Shown: positions 17,384 through 25,139, counted from the first letter of the stretch. The stretch: 64,000 bases of DNA from Bryobacterales bacterium (GCA_027459465.1 DAIDIH010000307.1:1-64000), one strand, 5' to 3'. The notes: a model not told the origin generated them from the letters alone. Made by a program: numbers and translations.

Positions 17384-18241
17384 ATGCCAGTCCGAATGCT
17401 TACGACGGGTAAGGCCGCGGAGTTATGCTCGGTCAAACCCGATACCGTCCTGAAGTGGATTAAGAAAGGCCGGCTCGAGGCGACGCGAACGGCGGGCGGC
17501 CACTATCGCGTCGACGAGCACAATCTCCAACCATTCCTGCCGAAGACGAGTGAGCCCGAGGCGGAGACGCCGAAGGCTGCGGGACCGGTGGCATTGAACA
17601 GCGCCCGTCCGTTGCGGTGCTGGGAGTACATGAGCGAAGGCTTGCGCGAGGCCTGCCGCAACTGCGTGGCTTATCAGATACATGCGGCGTGGTGTTTTGA
17701 GCTGGTGAAGGTGGTCCACGGGGCGGGGCACGCGAAGAGTTTCTGTTCGGGGCCATGCAACGAGTGCCCTTATTACCGGCGGGTTCACGGGCAGCCGACG
17801 AATGTGCTGATCGTGACGCGGGATGAGGCGTTGATTCAAGCGATTGCGTGGCATCCGGATGGGTGTCTGGCGTGCCGGTTCGCGCGGAACGGTTATGATG
17901 CGTCGGCCATTATTTCGGTGTTCCGGCCGGCGCTAGTGATTGTCGGCGAGAGGGTAGCGGCGGACGAACCGGAACTGGTGAAGGCGCTGGCTAGCGATCC
18001 GCGGGCGGCCGGCGTGCGAATTTTACTCGGGGTTCGCCAGCGGCGGAGCGTTCCCTTGCCGGCGGGGAGCGGATTCGCCGGGACTATACAGATTCCGTTC
18101 TCGTGCGACCAGATAGCGACGTTTACCGGGAGGCTGCCGGTAGAGTTCGTGCCGGAGGAAGAGGCGCCGGCGCGGCCTACGCCGCCACAGGAGCGCGACG
18201 GTGGACGACGGACAAGAAGGCCCGAGCCCATTCCGGCGTAG
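17384..18241 (+). CDS. HTH (excisionase/MerR-type) regulator with cysteine-rich middle and receiver-like C-terminal domain
   Basis: 285 residues from ATG 17384, preceded by GAGGAGG at 17368-17374. Residues about 5-55 form a MerR/excisionase-type HTH: LTTGKAAELCSVKPDTVLKW, IKKGRLEATRTAGGHYRV. Residues about 78-130 contain eight cysteines (CWEYM, CRNC, CFEL, CSGPCNEC), a pattern suited to an Fe-S cluster or zinc. Residues about 135-245 resemble a response-regulator receiver fold but lack an obvious phospho-acceptor arrangement. The gene is divergent from sat and converges on dsrN with a 65-bp 3' overlap. I infer a redox- or sulfur-responsive regulator of the sat/dsr genes; the ligand is unknown. 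Confidence 0.75.
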   Translation: MPVRMLTTGKAAELCSVKPDTVLKWIKKGRLEATRTAGGHYRVDEHNLQPFLPKTSEPEAETPKAAGPVALNSARPLRCWEYMSEGLREACRNCVAYQIHAAWCFELVKVVHGAGHAKSFCSGPCNECPYYRRVHGQPTNVLIVTRDEALIQAIAWHPDGCLACRFARNGYDASAIISVFRPALVIVGERVAADEPELVKALASDPRAAGVRILLGVRQRRSVPLPAGSGFAGTIQIPFSCDQIATFTGRLPVEFVPEEEAPARPTPPQERDGGRRTRRPEPIPA

Positions 18242-19592
18242 CGAGGGCATGTAAGTGGGTGTAACTAGCCCAGACGTTCCTGGTGACGATGCCATCGCGG
18301 TGCTGGAAACAACCTTCTCCCTTACTTAGGGTGCAAACCGTTGACGGCAGGCTATTTTCGCCGGCGAGGATCCGCGAGTAGTGAAACTCGTGGCCCAACA
18401 TCCGAAAGCCGCGGGGGAAAAAAGGATTCGCGGCGTCGACGCTGAGCTCAGTGTATCCGTGGCCCTGGGGGGAAGGGCAGACTTCGACGTCGAAGGGGAG
18501 GACGGCCGCCATTTTGGAGCGCTCCGATCGCCAGAGGAGGTTGCGGGCGAGTAACATGAGGCCGCCGCATTCGGCGTAGATGGGAAGTCCATTGCGGGCG
18601 GCGTGGCGGATGGAGGTTAGAAATCCGGAATTTGCGGCTAGAGTCGCGGCGTGAGTTTCGGGGAAACCGCCGCCGATGTAGAGGCCGTCGAGCGAGTCCG
18701 GCAGCGCGGGAGAGGAAAGAGCGGAGAGGGGAATGAGTTCGGCGCCTTCGCGCTCGAGGGCTTCGAGGTTCTCCGGGTAGTAGAACGTGAAGGCTGAGTC
18801 AGTTACGTATCCAATCCTTAGGCGGGTTCCGTAGCAGCGTTGCGTGAGTTCGAGCGGAGAAGCGTCGAGGGCTGGGGCGGAGTTCGAGATTTCGAAGAGG
18901 CGGTCCCAGGCGATGTAGGTGCGCGTCGCGTCGAGGAGAGTTTGCGCCAAGGCAGAGGCGCCGGCGTGTTCGGCGGGGGGAACGAGGCCGAGGTGGCGCG
19001 AGGGCAGGAAGGCGGCATTGAGTTTGGGGATCGCGCCGAGCACGGGTATGTCACAGACGCTTTCAATGGCGTCACGGAGAATGCCCGAGTGGCGGTCGCC
19101 CGCGGTGTGATTCAAGATCACGCCGGCGATCGGGACTTCAGGATCGAGTTTCTGGCAGCCGAGCACGAGGGCGGCGGCAGTGCGCGTCATCTTGGTTGCA
19201 TTCAGGACTAGAATGACGGGGGCGCGCAGCGACTTGGCGAGGGCCCCGGTGCTGTGTGAGCCGTGTGCGTCGACGCCATCGTAGAGGCCGCGGTTGCCTT
19301 CTATCAGATTGCAGCCGGTGGGGACGGCATGGAGGGCGAAGGAACGGGCGGGCCGCTCGAAGCCCATCAGGAAGGTGTCGAGATTCCGGGCGGGCGCGCC
19401 GCTGGCCCAGGCGAGCCAGGCGGCGTCGATGTAGTCTGGGCCTTTCTTGAAGGCGCGGACCGGCATACCGCGGCGCCCGGCCTCGAGCAGCAGCGCGACG
19501 GATACGATGGTTTTTCCCGAATCGCCCGAAAGCCCGGCGACGACCAAACGCGGAGGCCCACCGGCGGCGGCGGCCTTTCCCGCTCGGTTCAT
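18177..19592 (-). CDS. dsrN: DsrN: siroheme amidase, cobyrinate a,c-diamide synthase-like glutamine amidotransferase
   Basis: 471 residues from ATG 19592. The N-terminal half is a CobB/CbiA-type P-loop domain: VVAGLSGDSGKTIVSVALLL, then FKKGPDYIDAAW, and LIEGNRGLYDGVD. The C-terminal half is a class I-like glutamine amidotransferase with YIGGGFPETHAATL and the nucleophile motif AECGGLMLLAR. In dsr clusters this enzyme, DsrN, amidates siroheme to the siroamide found in dissimilatory sulfite reductase; CobB in B12 synthesis is the alternative. No other cobalamin gene is present and the gene sits in a dsr island, so DsrN is preferred. Its ATG overlaps the stop of the small DsrD-like gene (ATGA). 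Confidence 0.88.
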   Translation of the reverse strand: MNRAGKAAAAGGPPRLVVAGLSGDSGKTIVSVALLLEAGRRGMPVRAFKKGPDYIDAAWLAWASGAPARNLDTFLMGFERPARSFALHAVPTGCNLIEGNRGLYDGVDAHGSHSTGALAKSLRAPVILVLNATKMTRTAAALVLGCQKLDPEVPIAGVILNHTAGDRHSGILRDAIESVCDIPVLGAIPKLNAAFLPSRHLGLVPPAEHAGASALAQTLLDATRTYIAWDRLFEISNSAPALDASPLELTQRCYGTRLRIGYVTDSAFTFYYPENLEALEREGAELIPLSALSSPALPDSLDGLYIGGGFPETHAATLAANSGFLTSIRHAARNGLPIYAECGGLMLLARNLLWRSERSKMAAVLPFDVEVCPSPQGHGYTELSVDAANPFFPRGFRMLGHEFHYSRILAGENSLPSTVCTLSKGEGCFQHRDGIVTRNVWASYTHLHALATPEWARAFLSVVHRRAPVAA

Positions 19593-19837
19593 ACGCGGGA
19601 GGTATCAGGCGACGGCGGCAACTGGATGTAGGAACCGCCGAGGTAGCTGTAGACGCAACGTCCCGAATCGATGAGAATGCGGATGGCGTGCTTGCAGTCG
19701 TCCTTGGTGCAATCCGCGCCGTGGCGGCTGATCATCTCCTTGGTCAGGTCGCCCGCTTTCAGATTCTTCTTTCCGGCGTATTGCGCGACTAACTGGAACA
19801 TTTCTTCCGCCAGCGTTTCGGCGGAGATGGCAGGCAT
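19589..19837 (-). CDS. small DsrD-like winged-helix protein (candidate)
   Basis: 82 residues from ATG 19837, with GGGAGGTC upstream at good spacing, and translationally coupled to dsrN through ATGA. The predicted order is helix, helix, helix, beta-hairpin: ETLAEEMFQLVAQYAGKKN, then CKHAIRILIDSGRCVYSYLG and GSYIQL. Size and the final helix-wing pattern resemble DsrD, the approximately 78-residue winged-helix activator of sulfite reductase (KKILTALVNDEVLEYWSSGS in Desulfovibrio). The match is weak by eye, and the gene is not directly after dsrB as usual. It differs from DsrD by three cysteines. It could be another small regulator. Confidence 0.6.
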   Translation of the reverse strand: MPAISAETLAEEMFQLVAQYAGKKNLKAGDLTKEMISRHGADCTKDDCKHAIRILIDSGRCVYSYLGGSYIQLPPSPDTSRV

Positions 19838-20098
19838 GATAAGACCTCCCGGCTACGAATTACTCGAGCCGCCTTTATCGTAAGGGGCGGTTGGCCGAGG
19901 GTCAAGAAGCGACGGAGAACGGGGGGGGCCGAGCGGTCGTGGTGGGCGGCGAGGAGGTTGCCGGAAGCCCCTGATGGGAACGCGGTTTTGGGCAAGGGGA
20001 GGGCGTTGGCGGGGCGGGAAGCGGTCCGCATTACGTTCGGAAATGGCCGCCGGCTGCTGTATGGGTTTTATGGGTTCGCCCGGTGCCCGGACGCGGCC

Positions 20099-20872
20099 TC
20101 ATGTACCCGATTGAGTGAGAGCACGGCACAGAGCACGGTCGGATGAGATCAAGCTTTGAAGGGATCTCTCCGAGGAGAGGGCGCGACGGTAGATCGTGCC
20201 ACCCCAGGACAGCGCCGCGAAGCTGAGGAGAATCAAGGCGGCGTCGAAAATGGTCCATCGCGAGACGCCGAAATAACGCAGGAACGTGACTCCGAGGGTA
20301 AACAAGGCGAGGCCGGTTCGAATGAGGGCGAGCGCCGTGCGTTCGCGGGCCAGTTCGGTGCGCTGCATCGAGAGACGCGTGCGCGTGACCGCGGTGGCCG
20401 TGCGTTGGTGGGCGAGTTCCGTGCGTGTTCCCGCCATGGTTGTGCGGTCGAGCGCGAGGGCGTTGCGGCGCTCGGCGAGGTGGGTGCGTTCCTCGGCCAA
20501 CATGACGCGGCGCTGGGCCATGTCGGTTCGCTGGACCGCGAGGCGCGTGCGTTCCTCAGCCTGCTCGGTGCGCTCGCGCGCCATCTCGGTGCGGATTTGC
20601 GCAAGTTCAGTGCTGCGCGTCGACAGGCGTGTCTGTTCGCGCGTGAGGGCGGTACGTTCGGCGGCGAGGCCGGTTTGAGTTTCGGCGTTCTCGGAGGTCT
20701 TCGAGGCGTAGAGCGCCAGGTTGGAGGTCGTCTGGGTGCGATCGCGGGCCAGCCTGTTTTGTTCCAGCAAGGCCGTGGTTTGGGACTCGCCCAGTTGCGC
20801 TAGGCGAGTGAGCATCGTTCTCAGCCACTCGGGATGTTTCGCGGAGGTGTTGTCCGTAGTTTGCTCTGCCAT
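20099..20872 (-). CDS. heptad-repeat DUF202-type membrane protein
   Basis: 257 residues from ATG 20872. Residues about 69-187 are 17 consecutive seven-residue units of the form L-A-x-x-R-T-x, for example LARERTALALIRTGLALFTL at the end. The last units and following hydrophobic helices match the DUF202 membrane domain, whose hallmark is an N-terminal NERTxLAxxRT sequence, so the repeat looks like tandem expansion of that motif. Two transmembrane helices follow (LALFTLGVTFLRYF and FDAALILLSFAALSWGG) and then a short cytoplasmic tail. The predicted shape is one long helix with an Arg-Thr stripe on a two-helix anchor. Function unknown. It lies between a kinase-like gene and the DsrD-like/dsrN pair on the same strand. 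Confidence 0.85.
   Translation of the reverse strand: MAEQTTDNTSAKHPEWLRTMLTRLAQLGESQTTALLEQNRLARDRTQTTSNLALYASKTSENAETQTGLAAERTALTREQTRLSTRSTELAQIRTEMARERTEQAEERTRLAVQRTDMAQRRVMLAEERTHLAERRNALALDRTTMAGTRTELAHQRTATAVTRTRLSMQRTELARERTALALIRTGLALFTLGVTFLRYFGVSRWTIFDAALILLSFAALSWGGTIYRRALSSERSLQSLISSDRALCRALTQSGT
20312..20668 (-). repeat. 21-bp coding periodicity encoding L-A-x-x-R-T-x heptads
   Basis: Seventeen tandem heptads inside the DUF202-type protein; the DNA copies are diverged, but Arg-Thr recurs every seven residues with only a few substitutions (QT, ST, RV, RN). Not a CRISPR array: units are contiguous and coding. Confidence 0.85.
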
Positions 20873-20922
20873 AATGTCATCCTCGTAGTCAATAGTTCGT
20901 GCGTTCGTAGCCGGCCGCGTAG

Positions 20923-21828
20923 TTAGGACAGCGCGGTTCGATAGCCGGGTTCATACTGCACATCCTTGACTCCGGTAACGGCGCCTGCAACGTCCTGAAC
21001 GATCCGCAGTTTGCCGGCGGGCAGGAAAGGACCAACGAGGCGGACTGCGCCGGAGGCGGCAACGGCCTGTATTTCCAACTCGAGCGTTTCCGGATTTGCG
21101 ACCAGCGCGGCGAGAACTTCGGTGGCGAGACGCTCGTTTTCCAGTTGCGCCACCGACTCCGGAGTGGGTTGAAACTCGCCCTGCTCAAAAATCCTGACGA
21201 GCAATTCGCAGGCCCCGCGCTGGGTCCATCGTTCGAGATTCACGCAGAGGTCGTAGCCGGCGGGGTCGCGCAGGTCGATGCCATACATCATGCGCGCCCA
21301 TTGGAGGCGTTCGCTGTCGGTGGAGCGGATGTGATCGCGGGCTTCGGCCTCGCCCATACCCAACACGCGGCAGGTGCGTGAGACGCGCACCTCAAGCGGC
21401 GCGATGAGGCGGACGCGGACGAGGTGGGCCATGCGGGGAAGCAGCAGGTGGCCGGAGTAACCGAAATACGCGAGCCGGCCGGCTTGGGTGTACTGGAGAA
21501 GAGCACGGCGCATGAAGATCAGATAGGGCCGGCGAAGATCGCTGAACTGCTTGTAGTCGCGGTCCGCGCGAGAGATGACGGCTGCCACACGGGTGGCCAG
21601 CCCGCCGTAGCTGTTGACTTTGGTGATGAGATCCTCGCGCGTGACGCAGCGCACGCCGCCGTGAGCGGAGATGCAGGAGGCGATATTGGCGCCACCGGAC
21701 ATGGTTCCGCGGGAGACGAGCAGCGTGGTGGTAATATCGCCATCGGTACGGGGCAACGGATCGTGCTCCTTGCCAGGTCCGACTTCGCAGACCAGCGGCG
21801 GTTCCGTTGCCATAGCCGAGGCCGACAT
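20923..21828 (-). CDS. cytidylate-kinase-like protein with C-terminal BON-like domain
   Basis: 301 residues from ATG 21828. The N-terminal two thirds fit the cytidylate kinase-like family (Cytidylate_kin2): a P-loop-like TLLVSRGTMSGGANIASCIS near residue 37, an REDL segment, and VRLIAPLEVRVSR before an arginine-rich lid region. Residues about 230-298 form a BON-like alpha/beta unit: LATEVLAALVANPETLELEI, ending VAGAVTGVKDVQYEP. Substrate is unknown; members of this family are common in anaerobes and are not shown to phosphorylate CMP. The P-loop lacks the canonical GK[ST], so catalysis is uncertain. It is the first gene of a leftward series: this gene, DUF202, DsrD-like, dsrN. Confidence 0.72.
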   Translation of the reverse strand: MSASAMATEPPLVCEVGPGKEHDPLPRTDGDITTTLLVSRGTMSGGANIASCISAHGGVRCVTREDLITKVNSYGGLATRVAAVISRADRDYKQFSDLRRPYLIFMRRALLQYTQAGRLAYFGYSGHLLLPRMAHLVRVRLIAPLEVRVSRTCRVLGMGEAEARDHIRSTDSERLQWARMMYGIDLRDPAGYDLCVNLERWTQRGACELLVRIFEQGEFQPTPESVAQLENERLATEVLAALVANPETLELEIQAVAASGAVRLVGPFLPAGKLRIVQDVAGAVTGVKDVQYEPGYRTALS

Positions 21829-22182
21829 AATTGACTACCTACCTTTAGGGCCGAACACGATGCACACGAGGAAACCTTCAACCTGCGACCAAGTGCGCAA
21901 TCTGCCTTCCGGGTCAGTTATAGCATGGGAGCAGAAATTCTACGAGCGGCCGGAAGCGGGCGTAGTAAGTCCATAAATTGCCGCAGGGCAAAGCCATCTT
22001 TTTCCGCCCGAAGGAGGAAAAAGCCGAAGGGCGAGGCTCGTGTAAGTGCCGTGGAATGAGCACGAGAGAAAAGTATTCCGGAATTGCAAAGAAAAGCAGA
22101 AAGGCATTTCGAAGACCGAAAACGCCGCCTTTGTTAGCATGGAGGGTGTAAGTCCGTCTATGTGAGCGGTACTTGTGTAGCG
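21829..22182. promoter_or_regulatory. divergent intergenic region before the kinase-like and SUMT-fusion genes
   Basis: About 350 bp without a gene, AT-richer than the flanks. It holds a hairpin with 8-bp arms, CTTTTTCC (21998-22005) and GGAAAAAG (22016-22023), loop 10 nt, and a perfect 10-bp palindrome ATTCCGGAAT at 22075-22084 that could bind a regulator. No consensus promoter can be chosen with confidence. Confidence 0.45.
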
Positions 22183-23919
22183 ATGGCGCCAGGTAAGGTA
22201 TACCTCGTCGGAGCCGGTCCTGGCCATCCGGAATTGTTGACTCTCAAGGCAGCCGCGTTAATTCAAAGCGGCGACGTGATTGTCTACGACCGGCTGGTAC
22301 AGGAAGAGGTGGTCGCTTTTTCCAAGCCGTCCGCCGAGCGGATCTACATGGGCAAGGCTCCGGGCCGCCACGAGTCCCGCCAGGAGGAGATCCACGAGCT
22401 ACTCGCTCGCAAGAGCCTGGAAGGAAAGGTGGTAGTTCGCCTGAAGGGCGGAGATCCGTTCCTGTTCGGGCGAGGGGGCGAAGAGGCGGAGTATCTTGCG
22501 GCGCATGGGATTCCGTTTGAAGTGGTTCCGGGCGTAAGCTCGGCGCTGGCGGCGCCCGAAAGCGCGGGAATCGCCATCACGCATCGGGATATCGCGTCGA
22601 GCGTGGCGATCGTGACGGGTCATGAATCGAAGCGCGAAACCAGCCGGATCGACTGGGCGGCCCTTTCCCGCATCGATACGGTGGTCTTCTTGATGGCGGT
22701 GAACAGCACGGGCCGGATCGCGAAGGAACTGATCGCGGGAGGACGGAGTCCGCAGACCCCGGCGGCAATGATCCAGATGGCGTATTGGCAAGGCGAACGA
22801 GTGATTTGCGGGACGCTTGCAACTATCGCCGGAGATGTAGAGCGCGCGGGGATTGAGCCTCCGGCGACGCTGGTGATCGGCCAGGCGGTGAAACTTCGCG
22901 AGAAACTGGCGGCTTCGCAGCGGGATCTTTACCGGGGCGCCGGCGCCGGGTTGCCAAGTCTGCCGGGCCCCGGGCCGGATCAGTTACTACGGCTCGCGAT
23001 CGGAGGACTGGGGACGCAGACGCTGCGACTGGGCCTTCTGGCGGGTGTGTTCGATCACTTGGAAAACTGGCAGACCGCGTCGTCGGTGGCTAAGTCGCTT
23101 AATTTGAACACACGCGCGGTGACCGAGTTGCTAGATTGCCTGAGAGCGCAGGGACTGGTCGAGGCAGGAGCGGAGGGTTACCGGAATCTTGAACTGGCCT
23201 CGCGTTACTTAGTAGACCGTTCGCCGCAGAGTTTGAAGGCGACGCTGTTGTACTACGCCTCGCTCGGAAGCGCGTCCGGCGCGCTGTGCCGGTATGCGCT
23301 GGATGGACGGCAACCGGGTAGCCCGATGCTGAATCACGGCATTTACGAGGCCTCGTGCGAGAACCTGGCGCAGTTCAACGTGCCATTTGTTATCGATCAT
23401 CTGGATTTGTCCCGAAGGAGTCCGGTATTGATCGCGGGTTGGGGGTGCCGGAAATACCATGAAGCGGTTACCGCCCGGTGGCCGCACCTGACGGTGGACG
23501 CGCGGAATCCGTTTGCCGCGGAGAGGAATGGGCATGGCGCGCCGGTTCTGCCTTCGGGACCGTTTCGTGCAATTCTACTATCCGGCGTGCTGGCCTCATG
23601 CCATCGCGGCGAGGTACAGCGACTGCTTCAATCCGCGGCGGCGGCGCTGGAGAGCGATGGAATCCTCGCGCTGCAGGACGCTTTTCTACCGGATTCCGAG
23701 CTTCCGGCGGAGGTGACGATGCTGGAGACGCTAGGCCGTCACGTGACGCGCGGAGGCTGCGCAGCGTGGCCGCTCGAACGGCTTCGGGATACGCTTTCGC
23801 CGCTCGGCCTGGGTGCCATGGAGACCCATTCGCTTCCGGCGGCGTCGCAACTGGTCATCGCGTGGCGCCGGATAGGCTCGGAAACGCACACTCCAAAACC
23901 CATAAAGTCCGGCAGCTAA
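22183..23919 (+). CDS. uroporphyrinogen-III C-methyltransferase fused to a second, O-methyltransferase-like domain
   Basis: 578 residues from ATG 22183; GTG 22162 in frame would add seven. Residues 1-about 245 are a complete SUMT (CobA/SirA type): VYLVGAGPGHPELLTLKAAA, VVRLKGGDPFLFGRGGEEAE, VVPGVSSALAAPESAGIAIT. It makes precorrin-2, the siroheme precursor needed by DsrAB. From about residue 265 a second module begins: a winged-helix dimerisation domain (LRLAIGGLGTQTLRLGLLAG) and then a Rossmann domain with a degenerate SAM site, VLIAGWGCRKYHEAVTARWP, as in hydroxyneurosporene-type methyltransferases. Fusion of these two parts is unusual. The neighbours suggest siroheme making or tailoring; the second domain's substrate is unknown. 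Confidence 0.85.
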   Translation: MAPGKVYLVGAGPGHPELLTLKAAALIQSGDVIVYDRLVQEEVVAFSKPSAERIYMGKAPGRHESRQEEIHELLARKSLEGKVVVRLKGGDPFLFGRGGEEAEYLAAHGIPFEVVPGVSSALAAPESAGIAITHRDIASSVAIVTGHESKRETSRIDWAALSRIDTVVFLMAVNSTGRIAKELIAGGRSPQTPAAMIQMAYWQGERVICGTLATIAGDVERAGIEPPATLVIGQAVKLREKLAASQRDLYRGAGAGLPSLPGPGPDQLLRLAIGGLGTQTLRLGLLAGVFDHLENWQTASSVAKSLNLNTRAVTELLDCLRAQGLVEAGAEGYRNLELASRYLVDRSPQSLKATLLYYASLGSASGALCRYALDGRQPGSPMLNHGIYEASCENLAQFNVPFVIDHLDLSRRSPVLIAGWGCRKYHEAVTARWPHLTVDARNPFAAERNGHGAPVLPSGPFRAILLSGVLASCHRGEVQRLLQSAAAALESDGILALQDAFLPDSELPAEVTMLETLGRHVTRGGCAAWPLERLRDTLSPLGLGAMETHSLPAASQLVIAWRRIGSETHTPKPIKSGS

Positions 23920-23984
23920 ATCCCTGTGCGCCCCTAAGTTCTGTAGATTCGCGCTTAGCTTGCGCAGATCGTTAAGTAAGTTTA

Positions 23985-24006
23985 AATTCGAGTTGGTTAT
24001 CGAATT
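23985..24006. promoter_or_regulatory. inverted repeat, candidate MarR operator
   Basis: AATTCGA (23985-23991) and TCGAATT (24000-24006) are perfect 7-bp arms separated by 8 bp. The site is about 80 bp before the MarR start and within the presumed promoter of the MarR-apr-qmo-dsr series. Spacing suits a dimeric winged-helix repressor; function is inferred. Confidence 0.5.
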
Positions 24007-24087
24007 GTCCTTCCTGATGCAAGCCGGCTGGATACACAGGGCTTCAGAGCAAGCCGCCCAAGTGAGCGACAGCCGGCGGAGGTCAGG

Positions 24088-24699
24088 ATGACAGAAGAAA
24101 TCACGGCCGATCTGAGCAATGAATTCCTGAGTAGTGCCAGGGTCTTTGCGTGGTCGGTGCGTGAAATCATGGAGCGGGCCGTGTTACGAGAGGTCGCCGG
24201 CGACAAGCTGACTTTCTCTCAAATGAAGCTGCTGTATCTGGTGGCCCACACGGACACGCTTCGGATCGGGGACGCAGCGGCGTTTTTGAACGTCACCTGC
24301 GCCGCGGCGAGCAAAGCGGTGGACAAACTGGTGCGGCGGAAGTTACTTCGCCGTGTGTCGCCGCAGGAGGACCGCCGGACGATCCGGCTCGCCTTGACGG
24401 AAACGAGTCGGCGTCTGATGGAAGCCTATCAAAGAGCTCGGGATATTCGCGCGCGGGCCGCATTCGACCAGTTCGCCCCGGATGAACTGAGGCGGACGTC
24501 GGAACTTCTGGACCGTCTGGCCGGGGCGTTCGTTGCCGGAAGTTCCGAGCCGGATGCGGTCTGCATGCAGTGCGAGATCTATTTTCGCGACCGGTGCCGG
24601 TTCGGGGAGTACGGCCGGCGCAACTGTTTTTACCAACGTCACAAGAGCCAGTGCCACTCGCTTATCGCGAGTGACGCTTCCGAAAGAGAGGTGGAGTAA
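24088..24699 (+). CDS. MarR-family regulator with cysteine-rich C-terminal tail
   Basis: 203 residues from ATG 24088, after a GGAGGTCAGG-type ribosome site. Residues about 35-140 form a MarR winged helix: LTFSQMKLLYLVAHTDTLRI, then FLNVTCAAASKAVDKLVRRK, with the wing QEDRRTIRLALTE. The C-terminal about 40 residues hold six cysteines and several histidines: CMQCEIYFRDRC, RRNCFYQRHKSQCH. That tail could hold an Fe-S cluster or zinc and is not part of ordinary MarR proteins. The stop codon overlaps the aprB ATG by one base, so the regulator is co-transcribed with the sulfate-reduction genes. It probably controls them in response to redox or sulfur state, acting at the upstream inverted repeat. 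Confidence 0.85.
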   Translation: MTEEITADLSNEFLSSARVFAWSVREIMERAVLREVAGDKLTFSQMKLLYLVAHTDTLRIGDAAAFLNVTCAAASKAVDKLVRRKLLRRVSPQEDRRTIRLALTETSRRLMEAYQRARDIRARAAFDQFAPDELRRTSELLDRLAGAFVAGSSEPDAVCMQCEIYFRDRCRFGEYGRRNCFYQRHKSQCHSLIASDASEREVE

Positions 24700-25139
24700 T
24701 GCCAAGTTATGTCAATCCGGACAAGTGCGACGGGTGCAAGGCGCTGGACAAAACCGCCTGCCAGTACATTTGTCCGAACGACTTAATGGTGCTGGATAAG
24801 AAGACGTCGAAGGCCTACAACCGGGACGTCACGATGTGCTGGGAGTGCTACAACTGCGTCAAGATCTGCCCGAATCAGGCGATCGAAGTTCGCGGTTATG
24901 CGGATTTCGTTCCACTGGGCGCGTCGGCGACGCCGTTGCGTTCCTCGGATTCGATTTTGTGGACCGTGAAGTTCCGCAACGGAACGATCAAGCGGTTCAA
25001 GTTCCCCATCCGGACCACTCCGGAAGGAACGGCGAAGCCGGACGGCGGGTACGAGACGAAGGGCAACCTCAACTCGCCCGCTCTGTATACGGAACCGGCG
25101 TCGACGGGCCTTGCGGAAGTTTTCACGTTGCGGCACTGA
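24699..25139 (+). CDS. aprB: adenylylsulfate reductase, beta subunit
   Basis: 146 residues. It is the electron-entry subunit of APS reductase, carrying two [4Fe-4S] clusters that feed FAD in AprA for APS + 2e- = sulfite + AMP. The cysteines are all present: CDGCKALDKTACQYICPND and CWECYNCVKICPNQA. The C-terminal extension (residues about 80-146), which wraps around AprA, is preserved. Length matches the family (about 145-165). It starts at ATG 24699, overlapping the MarR stop, with aprA 16 bp downstream. Cytoplasmic. Confidence 0.97.
   Translation: MPSYVNPDKCDGCKALDKTACQYICPNDLMVLDKKTSKAYNRDVTMCWECYNCVKICPNQAIEVRGYADFVPLGASATPLRSSDSILWTVKFRNGTIKRFKFPIRTTPEGTAKPDGGYETKGNLNSPALYTEPASTGLAEVFTLRH

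Noticed and set aside
18177-19592. CobB of cobalamin biosynthesis
   Set aside because: Sequence alone permits it, but no cob/cbi genes are near and it is coupled to a DsrD-like gene within a dsr island, so dsrN is preferred.
19838-20098. Possible small genes between the DUF202 and DsrD-like genes
   Set aside because: Short frames exist on both strands but show no ribosome site, hydrophobic pattern or motif; I see only a G-rich spacer.
20312-20668. CRISPR- or minisatellite-like array
   Set aside because: Units are contiguous 21-bp coding repeats with diverged third positions; there are no spacers.
21998-22023. Intrinsic terminator
   Set aside because: No gene is transcribed toward this hairpin on either strand; both neighbours start here and read away.
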